Positions 26,873-36,970 of a DNA stretch of 64,000 nt are shown here, one piece after another. The notes beneath the pieces are model-generated. The model saw only the letters and a list, made by a program, of their open reading frames with translations. It was not told the origin of the DNA and did not search any database. A program made the translations under genes and the position numbers. Source of the stretch: Taeniopygia guttata (taxonomy: Eukaryota; Chordata; Aves; Passeriformes; Estrildidae); the NCBI RefSeq assembly GCF_048771995.1, contig NC_133032.1, positions 18,429,001-18,493,000 of the forward strand, read 5' to 3'. Numbering within the stretch: the stretch's first letter is position 1; the number at the start of each line of letters is the position of its first letter.

Positions 26873-27177
26873 CCATTGGCACTAATGTTCTGGGAAAGAT
26901 GTAAACTTTCTGACCTGGTGTACTGAGTATTGGAAATTGTACCAATATTTTAATACAGGGAATGTATGTCCCCTCCAACACTTTACTTATGTCACCTCTT
27001 AGTTTTGCCTTTGTTTTTGTTTGGATCTGAGTAAAAAAATCCTGCAGCTTGACCTGTTGTACAGCCAAATAAACTCCGAAGTTTTGGTCCTGTCTTGTGC
27101 TTTCCAACTTTTCCAACAGTGTGGCACTGATAATATTCCTGAATAGAGAACGTTACTTTCTTCAACACAGCCGCTTT
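26873..27177 (-). pseudogene. cytochrome c relic (CYCS/CYCT-type pseudogene)
   Basis: Read on the minus strand from 27,174, the first 56 codons align without a gap to vertebrate cytochrome c. Segments such as [19 protein letters not shown] and NKNKG are preserved, about 32 of 56 residues by hand. The start codon is not preserved (AAA where ATG is expected). Cys14 of the haem-binding CXXCH motif is Tyr, so it cannot make a normal c-type cytochrome. After Gly56 the frame soon meets a stop. Similarity resumes about 11 bases short of register with a YIPxxK segment (TACATTCC, minus strand, ending near 26,959), then fades. No GT donor follows codon 56, where vertebrate cytochrome c genes have an intron, so this copy looks intronless and probably processed. 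No poly(A) tail is visible. Alternatively it is the local relic of the testis cytochrome c gene, which I recall mapping near PDE11A/RBM45 in mammals. The overlapping +1 frame ends QIQTKTK, resembling the alternative N-terminus of human PDE11A3. Confidence 0.85.
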
Positions 27178-27299
27178 AGATCTACGGAAAAAGAACCAGA
27201 TGTTATCACGTCCTTCTACTTGACAACTGCATCTGCTTACGTGAAACAGAGGGGGGATTTCTGCGTATTTAATTTGCTTGTGAAAAACAGCAGGCAGAA

Positions 27300-27960
27300 C
27301 GCGAGTGCGGTGCGGGCGCGGAGCGGGCGCGGTGTGGGCGCGGCCCGCGCGGAGCGGCGGAGGCGGCGGCGGAAGGGGCGGTGGAAGCGGCGGCGGAACG
27401 GGCGGGCACGCCGGCTCCGCGGCGGAAAAGGCGCGGCCCCGCTTCCCCGCCATTCCCTGGAGCAGCCCGCAGCGCTCGGAGCCCCAGCATGGAGGAGAGC
27501 AGCGGCATCCGCCTCTCGGCCGAGTGCCTGGACGAGCCGCCCAACAGCCGCGTCTTCGTGGTGCTGGGCAAGGACACCGGCGAGGCGCTGATCCGGGAGC
27601 GCTTCTCGCCCTTCGGGGACATCCAGAACATCTGGCTGCTGCGGGACAGGCGAACCAACGAGTCCCGCGGCATCGCCTTCATCAAGTTCGCCCGCAGCTC
27701 GCAGGCCTGCCGGGCCATGGAGGAGATGCACGGCCGCAGCCTGCTCCCCGACAGCAAGCCCATCAAGGTGCGCCGGGGGCTCGGAGGCCGGGCGGGGCAG
27801 CGGGAGCCGCGGCGGGGCGCAGGCCCGGGAGCGCCGGGCTCGCCTGGGCGCGCTGCCGGGCCGGGCCCGCCCCTCCCGGGCACGGCTCCGGTCAGGCCCG
27901 GCCGCTCCCCGGATCCCGCGGCGGCCGGAGCCGGAGCGGGCCTGCGCAAAATGCCGCACC
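27300..27960 (+). promoter_or_regulatory. RBM45: RBM45 CpG-island promoter, 5' UTR and exon 1
   Basis: CG density rises abruptly near 27,300 and drops after about 27,960. The island covers the presumed transcription start, a GC-rich leader with GGCGGC runs (27,350-27,420), coding exon 1 and the first 200 bases of intron 1. No TATA box is evident, as expected for a housekeeping-type CpG promoter. The transcription start is not determinable from sequence. Confidence 0.8.
27489..27767 (+). CDS. RBM45: RBM45 coding exon 1
   Basis: Codons 1-93, ending [13 protein letters not shown]. It holds nearly all of RRM1. The donor is AAG|GTGCGC, a weaker than usual +3 to +6 context. Phase 0. Confidence 0.96.
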
Positions 27961-30900
27961 CGGAAGTGAGGGGGCGTTCGTGACAAAGGTTCTTTTGTGT
28001 ATTTTAGGTGTTGTAAGCGAAATAGTTGTGCATAAATAGAGCTGATTTTGCCAGTATTTTTTATATCGGTTTTCTAGCTTGTGAACCCTTTTCAAAACTT
28101 TTTTTTTTTTTTTTTTTTTTTTTAAATCTACGGAACTGTTCTGTCAGCTTTCCACTTCTTGATTTGATTTCCTATTCACTAAGGATTAAAGTATGAATGC
28201 GTTTGTAGAGTGAAGGACGATGCCATATGTTTCACTTGAGAATACAACTGAGTCAGTGAAATCTTGTCTGAAGAGTTTGCCATCAGAAGCCAAAAGACCT
28301 GAATTGTATTCCTCATGCCCTTGCGTGGCTGTTAGAAAAATAAATTAAGAGCTCTGTGAAATCAGTTACTACTTTCGCATAGCAGGCTTGCTTTGAAAAT
28401 CTTTCTTACTTGGTTGTTTTGGTTTTATTTCTTTTTTTAAAATTATTATTTACTTGGCCTTTTTTTCTTGGTTGTCTTCTGATATGCACTTCAGAGATAA
28501 AATTTATTTGAAAAACTAAAGAAGATTTTAAGAGTAACAGATATGAGAAGCTATGATCCTTCATAGAGCAGTAGACCTGTAAACTTTGGCCCAGCTGAGC
28601 AGAGAGCTGCAGTAGCCTGGTTTTATTAAGCTGCCAGGCTTTCTTGTTTGCTTATCTGTTTCTACTACTGCTGTACTAGGCCTGTTACAATAATGCATTC
28701 TTTGCTGCCTGATGTTGACAGTGCTGCTCAATCAGCAGTGGTATTTCTCACCATTCCTCATTATCCCCCATAAGGAGCTTCTCTGGCCCCTGTCCTATTT
28801 GGGATTTATTATATTTATAGGCCTTTTATCACAGGTGGTCACTGGTGTTCTTTTCTCTCCGTGCTAAGGCAGCTGACGTGAACAATAAACACAAACACAG
28901 TTAAACTGTTTCACTTGTTTGTTGATATGTGTCTTAGACCTTCTTGCCAGTAATTGGTATCTATGTAATTATTTCATTAGGTATTTATTGCACAATCAAG
29001 AGCTTCTGGAAGCCACCGAGATCTTGAAGATGAGGAGCTTACACGAATCTTTGTTATGATACCAAAAACCTACACAGAGGAGGATCTGCGGGAGAAGTTT
29101 AAGGTTCTGATTCTCTGTTTGTTGTTATTTTAAAATGCCCTTTTCTAAATTTATTAGAAGGGCATAGCACATGGAACTTTTAATGGTTTTCAATTATTGG
29201 AAATAAATATGTTTTTTTGATTGTTCTAGATGTATGGAGACATTGAATACTGCAGCATTATTAAAAACAAGACTACTGGAGAAAGTAAAGGTTTGGGCTA
29301 TGTCAGGTACCTGAAACCATCGCAAGCTGCCCGAGCAATTGAAGAGTGTGATCGAAGTAAGAATCCAAGTGAATTCTTTAAAGGTTTTTTGCAATAATTG
29401 TGCATCATCATAATATACCTTTAATTTTTAGTTTTGTTTGCAGGTAAATTATTCACAATGCAGAAATATGTTCAGATAAAGTTCTCATGCAAATAAATAA
29501 TAGCATTGTTAACATTCATTGAGAACTGTTACCTGATTATGTTTTTTCAAGACCAACTGCAAGTAGGATCAGTGAGAAGAGTTTGGAAATGGACACAGAG
29601 TTTTCTTTTATGCATTATTATTGGTTTGTAGTGTAGGCTTCATACACAGGAAAGTATTTAATTTGTACTTGCAAATAAGCAGTTTTAATCAAATTAATTT
29701 GATATAGAATTATTATATAAAATCTATTTCATTATTCACAGGCACTCTGTTGTTATCACGTTTATTTAAAAACAAAGTCATGCTAACTAAAATTAGGGGA
29801 AGAGTGCTTGTTTTTGTTTTTGTGATGATTTATCTGTTACAGAGTGGAAGACTTTGTATGCTTTATTTACTGCCAGCCACTTGGTGAGGCACTGGAACAG
29901 GCTGCCCACAGAAGTTGTGGGTGTTCCATCTCTGGAAGTGAGATGGCCTGGAAGTGTTCTGGGCAGACTTCAAGAGTTATAATTTAATTATTCCTCTAAA
30001 GCCAGTATTTACTGGGTTTTCTGAGTAATACGTTTCTAAATATGGAACTTGAAGAATGTGAGCCTGGTCAGATAACTGAGATGTGCTGAGGTGTTATTAT
30101 ATGTGGTTGTTTCTTTCAGGCTACAGGGCCATTTTGGCTGAACCTAAAAATAAGTCATCTGAGACTTTTGAACATGATTATTACAGTAATACCATGAGGC
30201 CAGAACTGAGAGGAAATACACTTCCATTTTGTAAGTCACGGCTTTTTACACTAAAAATGATTTGTAGTTTCCACTATGGTCACTAAGTAATAATGTGGTT
30301 TGGAGGAAGGGAAGCTGATGGAGGTCAACACCTAAATAGTAGATTGGATATTGAAGTTAGGAGCAAGGGAGGTATTTCATCTCTCTACTTTTATGGCTTG
30401 CTTTGCTCTGCTTGGGCAAGTATTTTGTGACGTGCACTGGTGAAAGCAACATGTGACCTTTAGCATATAATTGACTTGGATTACTTTTAAAAGTCTGATG
30501 TAACATATGCATGAAATGAAGGCATGCAAGTAGGATGACTCAGATTATTTTGTTGATTCTTGAGGTATGCAGCCAGAATTTTGTGGCTTTGAAAAAGCTG
30601 AGACCCGAATTCAAGAACCAGTCTCCAAGCGCCTGTCGGTGATATCTCGGCTCCCCTTTATTCAAGAGCAGCTGTTCGCCCTCTTCGATTTAGTTCCAGG
30701 TCTGGAGTATTGTGATGTTCAGAGAGACCCCCATACCAATAGTGGTAAGTAAAAGCACAAAAGATTTTTGTCTCGTTTCTCTGAAGGGAATCCCTTGTAA
30801 TTGTACTTAATAAATTTGCACTTCAAAATACTTGTTGGAAACAAGTGGTGGTTGCTCCTATCACTGCATACACCCAAAAATTCAGTTTTGTTTGAACTCC

Positions 30901-33900
30901 TGTAAGGGCTTATACCTTCCCTTTCAGATAATAAAATCTCAAGAAGGATGGTATCAAAATCATGATAAGTGGGTTTTATTCAAATTAATAGTTCGAGGCA
31001 GAATAAATGAAGACGTTTCAGAAATTATTAGACATTAAAGTAAAATGTTATCTAAACAGATCTTTGGAAGTTTTTATTCTGAAATATAAGTGTGTGTAGA
31101 AGTTGACATGGGTAAATGGTGATTAAATAATTCCAAAATGGGTCATATTTTCTACTGAGAGATTGGTTTCAGTCTTGTTTTTCTGCTACTGAGACAAATA
31201 TGGAAGTGGTCTCTTCTCCAAGAAACTTGAAATGTTAATGATTTATAAAGTTTCATTTAACTTTAACAGTTCTTGAAGTTCACTGTTGATGCGATAGTTG
31301 CATTTTTGAATAAAATTATGTATCCTTTTGTTACTAGTTCTGGAGTAGTGAGGAAGATGTTTTCATGTTTCAGATGCTAGCATAAATACAGCTCACCTGT
31401 CCCTAGTAAATTTCACTGAAACTTCCTTCACAAATAAAAGTGATGAAGTAATAACGATGTGTACTAAAAAGACTTCAGAGTTTTATGTCATCCATGGCTG
31501 ATATGCCTCTTGCATATATTGCTTATGTGAGTGTAGTTTGTTCTGAGGATTTACCTGTTTCCTGCTGACACTGTGTGCACTGTGCTTGCAGGGTATGCTG
31601 TGATTCAGTACAGCACTGCTGCCTCAGCAATATATGCCAAGTACAAACTACATGGGTTTGAGTATCCTCCTGGAAATCGACTAACTGTCATTTTCCTAGA
31701 AGATGGGAATGATAGCTCAGAGTAAGTACAGTTTACAGAGTTGAAAGTTATGTTCTGGAGAGCAAAATATAAAATAAACACATTTTTAACATAAGACATA
31801 ATGTCAATATCACTGTGAGCCTATGCCATACTTGCCAATATTATTTTCAGAAACTGTTTGGTTTGGGGTTTTCTTCTTGAATGGTTTAGATTAAGCCTTT
31901 TGAAACTTGGTAGTCTTGGTTGATAAAGAAAATATTAAAATACATATTCTTAAGATACCATGGAAACATCTAGGATTTGGCAAGAATCTCTCAATGTATC
32001 TGTAACACATAACAAGGCTGGAATGTATTTTTGATGAGGTTTATGAATTAGAACCAGATTTATGTACTTCATCTCTTGTTTATGTCTGCAGTAATGTAAG
32101 TAGTTTTGTGAAGCATGTATGTAGAGTAAAACATCTGGGTGCTGAGGATCTCATATTGGCACAGTATGGGGAATTCTCAGGTGTTTAACCATCTCTGACT
32201 TCTTCCTGTGTTTTAAGTGCCCAGTACAAGTTGGAGCAGCTAAAGTACTCTCCTGCAGTGAGTGTTTTGCCTTAGTTTCATCCTAAAGGAGTCTAGTTTA
32301 TGTCAAACCTGGGAGATGAAGACAGTAAGGAAGGGACAGTGGAGAGATTTACTTCAGATATGCGTGGCTGATCTGAACTAAAACCAATGTTCATTGCAGC
32401 CTTCATTCTTCAATAATTCCTACATAGTCTTACAACACAGGCTGTGTATCTCTGCAAAAAGAGCAATTGCTTTTTCTTACTCTGCAACAGAACAAAGAAA
32501 AATCACTGGAAAGTGAGAGCTGGATGTAAGCTTTCTATGGTAATATTTTGATCTCTGAACTGAATCTTTGTATTCTTAACCAAAACAGGTGAAATTTTTT
32601 CTGTTTTACATTCTTCACAAAATGTAGTGGGCTCTTGTAGAGATTAAATATTTTTTTTCTTTTCCCCAGTGTTAAAAACCCCAAAGAGTAGTTTTATGTA
32701 AGTGGTAATGAATGAATGTTTTCAGTGAGTTGCTGCTAGCATGCAAGGTTTCCAGATCTCTCCATAGGCTGTCATGAAAGCCTGTCTCGATTTTCATTAT
32801 CTACATGACATTACCGATTTTTACAGATATGCTGATGTATATTAGAACTTACTTTTTCTTGCTAAATTTAAGATTACTGTAACTTAGCTCTTTCTTTAAA
32901 GTAGCTTATTAACACTTCTGCTTGCAGCCTTATCAGGAAAATGGCAACACAGCTGGTGACAGCACAGGTGTCGTCAGCGCTGCGCAGTAACAGCGCGATG
33001 GTTCAGCAGTACAGGACGCCTCCTGTAAGTTCCAGCCATGGCTGCTGTTGGTATTCTTCTGAACTGTTGTAAGAAACTTCACGTATGCCAATAAAGAGCA
33101 CTGCTCGCTTGCTTCTGCAAACTGTTCTACGTGCTGCGTTTTTAAGGCGTACCTCGGGCTGGTTGGTGCATTTTTATTCCCTGAAACGGTGTCTGACTTT
33201 ACTTGAATTTATTGTCCAATTTAATGAAATAACTAAAGTAAATAAAGTAATGAAGATTAGAACTCAAAGGGTCGATTTATGTCCTGTAATGGAACAAAAA
33301 TGGTAAGAAAGGTAAAATTACTTCCTCTGCCCCCCCACCACCAAATATAAATGCAATTTATACTTGCATTTTTTTCCCTTGTTTTAGCAAGCATTTGGAG
33401 GAACTTCTGGCCCACAGTTGCTGCAGCCCCAAACAGATGCCATACTTCCACCACCCAAAAAAAAGGTTCCACCTGACACTGCTGTGAAGGAAAGGCTTTT
33501 CATACTTTTTCATCCCCATCCTTTACCTGTAAATGTACTGGAGGATGTGTTCTGGTAAGACACTGTTTACAAATAAGTGTTCCCTAAAACTGAAATACTG
33601 AAAGTAAATATTGAAAATTAAAAAGAGAGCCTTAAAACCCTTTCCAGAAAAGGCAGTGCAGTGACTATGAAGTCATAAGTGAACAGTAGATAACAGTTAC
33701 ATTTTTCAAGGAAGTGTGTAATGGGGTTCACATTGAAGCATATCAGCAGTATCATCAATATAGCAGCTTTATTATCAATTTACTTAATCTGAAGTAAAAT
33801 GTCTAGTCTTCTTATGTAGAGTTTTAACCAAAAAATTGATTACTTCCAGTTACTATTTCCTAATTAATTGTGCATTTTCTTTTACTTTTGTAAGGCATTT

Positions 33901-35106
33901 AACTATTTTGATAAATTTCCACAGTAACCTAGGGGAGAACAAATGTAGAGTGTTGATTTTTTTCCTGATACATGATAATGGTTTGCATCCAACTAATACT
34001 ATTTCAAACGTTCAGTCTATCTCCCTGTGTGGAGCAAAGACTTGATATAATTTTTGCCATCTTCAAAAAAAAATGTGTAATTATCAGTTCTCCAGTATTT
34101 TATCTTATTAATTTGTAGTATACTCTTGAAAAAATAGACATTTCCCTTTTCTAATAGCTTGAATTTGCAATGAATCTTCAGGAAGCCAAAATGTTTTAAA
34201 AGATTCAGGAGAGGAAAGCATTTTGCGTGAAAGTCAAAGTTGTACTTATATGATATAGTGGAATTTCTTCATCAGATGCTGGGGGAGGAAAAGGCTATGG
34301 ACCTGAGTCTTGACCGTTCAGTATAGCTTCAGTAAGAAGCAAGCAGTCTATTTAAAAAAAATATTTAAGGATCTGTCTAAGAATCTTCTGAGTGCTCTAT
34401 TTTTTCTAAAAAATAGAAAAAAAGATCTGTTTTTCCCTGAAGCTGCAGTGCTTGCTTTCTGAGTCATTTCAGTGAGACCTTTTCAAAGATAAATCACACT
34501 GAGCAAGTTCATTTAAGTGAGATGCAGATTTAGCTTCTAAATTTTCTGCTGGTGTGGGTGTGTATGTCTGACTTTCAGTTGATTTAGGGTTTTTACTTGT
34601 TTGTTTCTGTGGGGTGTTTTGAGTGCCATTTAGTGTTTGGGGTCTGCAGTATTGATCAGCTTTACATATTCTTTTAAATAAGGCAGAAGTCACTGATATT
34701 TGTGGCTCTGCTGTAATATTTAATAGAAAAAACCTGTGAACTTTTGGTGTTCATTTGTACTGCTGCCCCTAATTCAAGAGAAGGGAATATGCAAATTGGG
34801 AGCATAGATATAAAAGTACAGTTTTTGCAGTTAACAAACCACATGTGCTTCAGACTGGAAATGTTGCAGGAAAATCTGAAAATTACCTTTTCTTTTTTTC
34901 CCCTTGCCCCCAGTCGTTTTGGACAATTGATAAGTGTTTATCTTGTGACTGGAAAAAATGTGGGCTATGCAAAATTTGCAGACAGAGCAAGTGCCAGCGA
35001 GGCCATAACTGCATTGCACGGCAAGATTGTGAATGGTGTGAGGCTGAAGGTGAGGCTGGCAGACTCGCCCTCGGAGGAGCCCAACAAGCGCCAGAGAACT
35101 TACTGA
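27489..35106 (+). CDS. RBM45: RBM45, RNA-binding motif protein 45 (whole gene, nine coding exons)
   Basis: RBM45 (Drb1) is a mainly nuclear RNA-binding protein that self-associates and is found in inclusions in ALS/FTLD. Joining nine exons with GT/AG borders and matching phases gives 468 residues, close to human (about 475). RRM1 spans about residues 20-98 (RNP2 RVFVVL, RNP1 RGIAFIKF). RRM2 spans about 115-193 ([14 protein letters not shown]). RRM3 spans about 236-312 ([14 protein letters not shown]). RRM4 spans about 384-461 ([14 protein letters not shown]). A Lys-rich patch (PPPKKK, from residue 370) precedes RRM4. The C-terminus NKRQRTY matches the end of the human protein and its nuclear-localisation region. 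The start at 27,489 has a strong context (AGCATGG). The first 12 residues diverge from human, and the match becomes firm at LDEPPNSR. I see no frame break or missing segment, so the gene looks intact. Exon coordinates are given separately. Confidence 0.97.
28099..28123. repeat. poly(T) run of 25 in RBM45 intron 1
   Basis: An uninterrupted run of 25 T on the plus strand, 332 bases past exon 1. No SINE body is recognisable beside it on either strand. Length errors from sequencing are possible here. Confidence 0.8.
28981..29103 (+). CDS. RBM45: RBM45 coding exon 2
   Basis: 41 codons, starting [14 protein letters not shown] and ending [11 protein letters not shown]. It completes RRM1 and starts RRM2. 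The acceptor is TTTCATTAG and the donor AAG|GTTCTG. Phase 0 at both ends. Confidence 0.96.
29230..29356 (+). CDS. RBM45: RBM45 coding exon 3
   Basis: Starts [14 protein letters not shown] and ends AIEECDR plus one base. It carries RNP1 of RRM2 (KGLGYVRY). The acceptor is TTGTTCTAG and the donor A|GTAAGA. Confidence 0.96.
29883..29975 (+). mobile_element. CR1 LINE fragment in RBM45 intron 3
   Basis: About 90 bases match the conserved 3' region of chicken-repeat-1 LINEs in sense orientation (GTGAGGCACTGGAACAGG, then CTGCCCACAGAAGTTGTGG). Both ends are lost and the copy is diverged, so it is old. Confidence 0.75.
30120..30230 (+). CDS. RBM45: RBM45 coding exon 4
   Basis: Continues [15 protein letters not shown] and ends GNTLPF plus one base. 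It completes RRM2 and enters the linker. The acceptor is TTTCTTTCAG and the donor T|GTAAGT. Confidence 0.95.
30565..30744 (+). CDS. RBM45: RBM45 coding exon 5
   Basis: Reads [13 protein letters not shown], then [12 protein letters not shown], and ends RDPHTNS plus one base. It contains the first half of RRM3. The acceptor TGATTCTTGAG is set by the frame. The linker at the start is diverged from human. The donor is G|GTAAGT. Confidence 0.94.
31592..31721 (+). CDS. RBM45: RBM45 coding exon 6
   Basis: Starts [20 protein letters not shown] and ends FLEDGNDSS plus two bases. It is the second half of RRM3. The acceptor is TGCTTGCAG and the donor GA|GTAAGT. Confidence 0.96.
32928..33024 (+). CDS. 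RBM45: RBM45 coding exon 7
   Basis: Completes Asp, then [18 protein letters not shown], and ends MVQQYRTPP. It encodes the Gln-rich linker between RRM3 and RRM4, less conserved than the RRMs. The acceptor is TGCTTGCAG and the donor CCT|GTAAGT. Phase 0 at the end. Confidence 0.94.
33388..33554 (+). CDS. RBM45: RBM45 coding exon 8
   Basis: Starts [15 protein letters not shown], includes the basic patch PPPKKKVPP, and enters RRM4 ([20 protein letters not shown]). It ends with two bases of a Cys codon. The acceptor is TGTTTTAG and the donor TG|GTAAGA. Confidence 0.96.
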
Positions 35107-35110
35107 GCAG
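34914..35110 (+). CDS. RBM45: RBM45 coding exon 9 with stop codon
   Basis: Reads [20 protein letters not shown] through the C-terminus NKRQRTY, with TGA at 35,104-35,106. It completes RRM4. The stop is followed by GCAG|GTGAGT, a strong donor at 35,110/35,111, so the exon most likely ends four bases past the stop and the 3' UTR continues in another exon. Confidence 0.95.
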
Positions 35111-35202
35111 GTGAGTGCCCCCCTGCCTGAGCTCTTACGCCCCTGCACTCCAGCCACCTGAAATAGTGACAGGCAAGCATTTTGACATTTTTATATAAAC
35201 TA

Positions 35203-35292
35203 TTTAGAGTTTATAATGATAAACTCTAAATCTATAATATATATATATTATATATATATATAATATAGAGTTTATAATGATAAACTCTAAAT
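35203..35292. repeat. duplicated palindrome flanking an (AT)n tract
   Basis: TTTAGAGTTTAT at 35,203-35,214 and its exact reverse complement at 35,219-35,230 form a 12-base-arm hairpin with loop AATG. A nearly identical palindrome with 10-base arms recurs at about 35,266-35,289. The two are separated by an AT dinucleotide tract. A second alternating purine-pyrimidine tract with TATATACAC-type sequence follows at about 35,338-35,400. All lie in the probable 3'UTR intron of RBM45. Confidence 0.85.
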
Positions 35293-35535
35293 CTGTTCTT
35301 AGCTAGCAAATTGAAATAGGATTTTTGATACATCTGAGTGTATATACACATACATATTATATGGGTGTGTGTATGCCTATATATATATACACGTACATGC
35401 ACTTTATTTTATAAAAAGTCAATTTTTATAATTAGTAAAAAAAACGAACCAGTTGATAAAATTCAATCTGGATGTTCATAGAAATACCACTTTTGTACTT
35501 GGGAGAATCAGTTGACATTGAAAAGAGTATGCAAA

Positions 35536-35541
35536 AATAAA
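35536..35541 (+). promoter_or_regulatory. RBM45: candidate alternative poly(A) signal
   Basis: AATAAA is followed about 20 bases later by TTGTGTGTGTC and a T run, the expected GU/U-rich downstream element. It would end RBM45 transcripts that retain the last intron. Confidence 0.4.
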
Positions 35542-36550
35542 CAATGAAACAGACATAAGCTTGTGTGTGTCTTTTTTTTCATTGCTATCATATGCCCTCA
35601 GTGGCATTGGTTAAAGATGAAAAGTTGAGCCCTTGAAGGGCAGAGGAGTGACAGGGTAAATAAAAAAAAGATGGGGGGGACAGGTAAGTTTGTCAGGTGA
35701 AACCCAGATTTTGAGATATTTGGGTCATCTGTGTTCTCAGAAATCAGGTGTAGCTGAAGTATGTGATAGCAGAGAAAATAAAGCAGAGGCTGTGGTGAAG
35801 GAATTGAGATAGGTGTTTGAGATAATCAGTTTGAGAACTTTATTATTTTATGCTTATGGTCTGTGCAAGCTGGCTAAACTCCTAAAGATGTTTATATCTT
35901 ACTGCCTTCGGGGACCAAAATTCAATTGTTCTTTTAAAACATTGCTTTGCTTCAAATTATATTGACTTTCATCACATTTTTGAATTATTTTTGGTTTTTT
36001 TCAGCATTAGGATTATTGCCAAAGGAGAATATAGTTGGGGGAGAAAAGCCTAAGCCCTTTTTTCTACAAAATAACTCTCAAATATTACTATAGCTTCCAG
36101 ATATTTCCAGTACCATACTATCTTCCTAGGGGATATGAAGTTTTGATTTAACTAATTCAGAAAGTATCACATGACTGTCTTTGCATCATTATTTTCCCTC
36201 TAAGCTTCACTCCTTGTACCTTTCTTTGTATAGATGTTCTTTGTGACCCCAGAATTGCAAAGACCAAAAAAATCTTTTGCCCAAAGTATTCTTTTTCTCT
36301 TCTAAGAACGTCCATGTTGCTCTTTTGATAAACAGCATTTACTAAACATGGCCTTAGTTTTTATACACAAGTTTTGTTTTTAATAAGTTGGATTTCTGGG
36401 CATTCTTTTTCTGCATGGAATTCTAGCTAAAACTAAACTAAAACTTTTTTTAATCATGAGCTTTGATAAATGAAATTTTAAGTAACTTGTACCCATGCTC
36501 TTACATTTGTACAACATTTTGTTTGTTTTTAATGTGACTTTTACTTTCAG

Positions 36551-36970
36551 CAATAAAAGCCCAGCCTCTGTGTCCCTACAGGAATAACTATGATGTGGAG
36601 GGTAATATAATATCAGTCTGCCTTGTGTACTTTTTACTGGAGAAGTGTAAATACAGCATGCATTTAAAATTAGAAAAATTATTTATCTCCAGTTTTTCAT
36701 ACACCAGGTTCTTGATTCCAAGTTTTGTAGCAGATTGTCTTGGCATCTCTTTCCAGGATAGACAGACAGAATTACTTGTTCATTTGTCCTTTAGTTGGTT
36801 TCTCAAATTCAAATGAAGTGGTACGTAAAAGGAAAGATTGCCTTTCAAAAGGGCTTGCCCATATAAGTGATTTTCCCATTGCCTGACTTTGCACTGGACT
36901 GACTGACAAGCTTTGCAGTAATTTGGAAGCTTATATTTTGCTTCAATAAAGTGTTAACTTATGCATGTGA
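36551..36970 (+). other. RBM45: probable RBM45 3'UTR exon
   Basis: An acceptor (TTACTTTCAG, ending 36,550) lies 1.44 kb past the donor after the stop codon. A second acceptor candidate, CCCTACAG, ends at 36,581. The exon would run to just beyond the AATAAA at 36,945. No coding sequence is expected. The exon is inferred from splice signals and was not seen in transcripts. Confidence 0.5.
36945..36950 (+). terminator. RBM45: RBM45 poly(A) signal
   Basis: The canonical AATAAA (context CTTCAATAAAGTGTT) is followed by T/G-rich sequence. It lies at a sensible distance from the inferred terminal exon start. Further AATAAA copies near 38,450 could serve longer forms. Confidence 0.55.

Noticed and set aside
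26862-27116. An 84-codon minus-strand frame ending its conserved part QIQTKTK, taken at first as the PDE11A3 alternative first exon
   Set aside because: It overlaps a frame with far stronger cytochrome c similarity and has no GT donor where the exon would end. It is therefore treated as the +1-frame shadow of the relic, and the PDE11A3 link is kept only as a finding.
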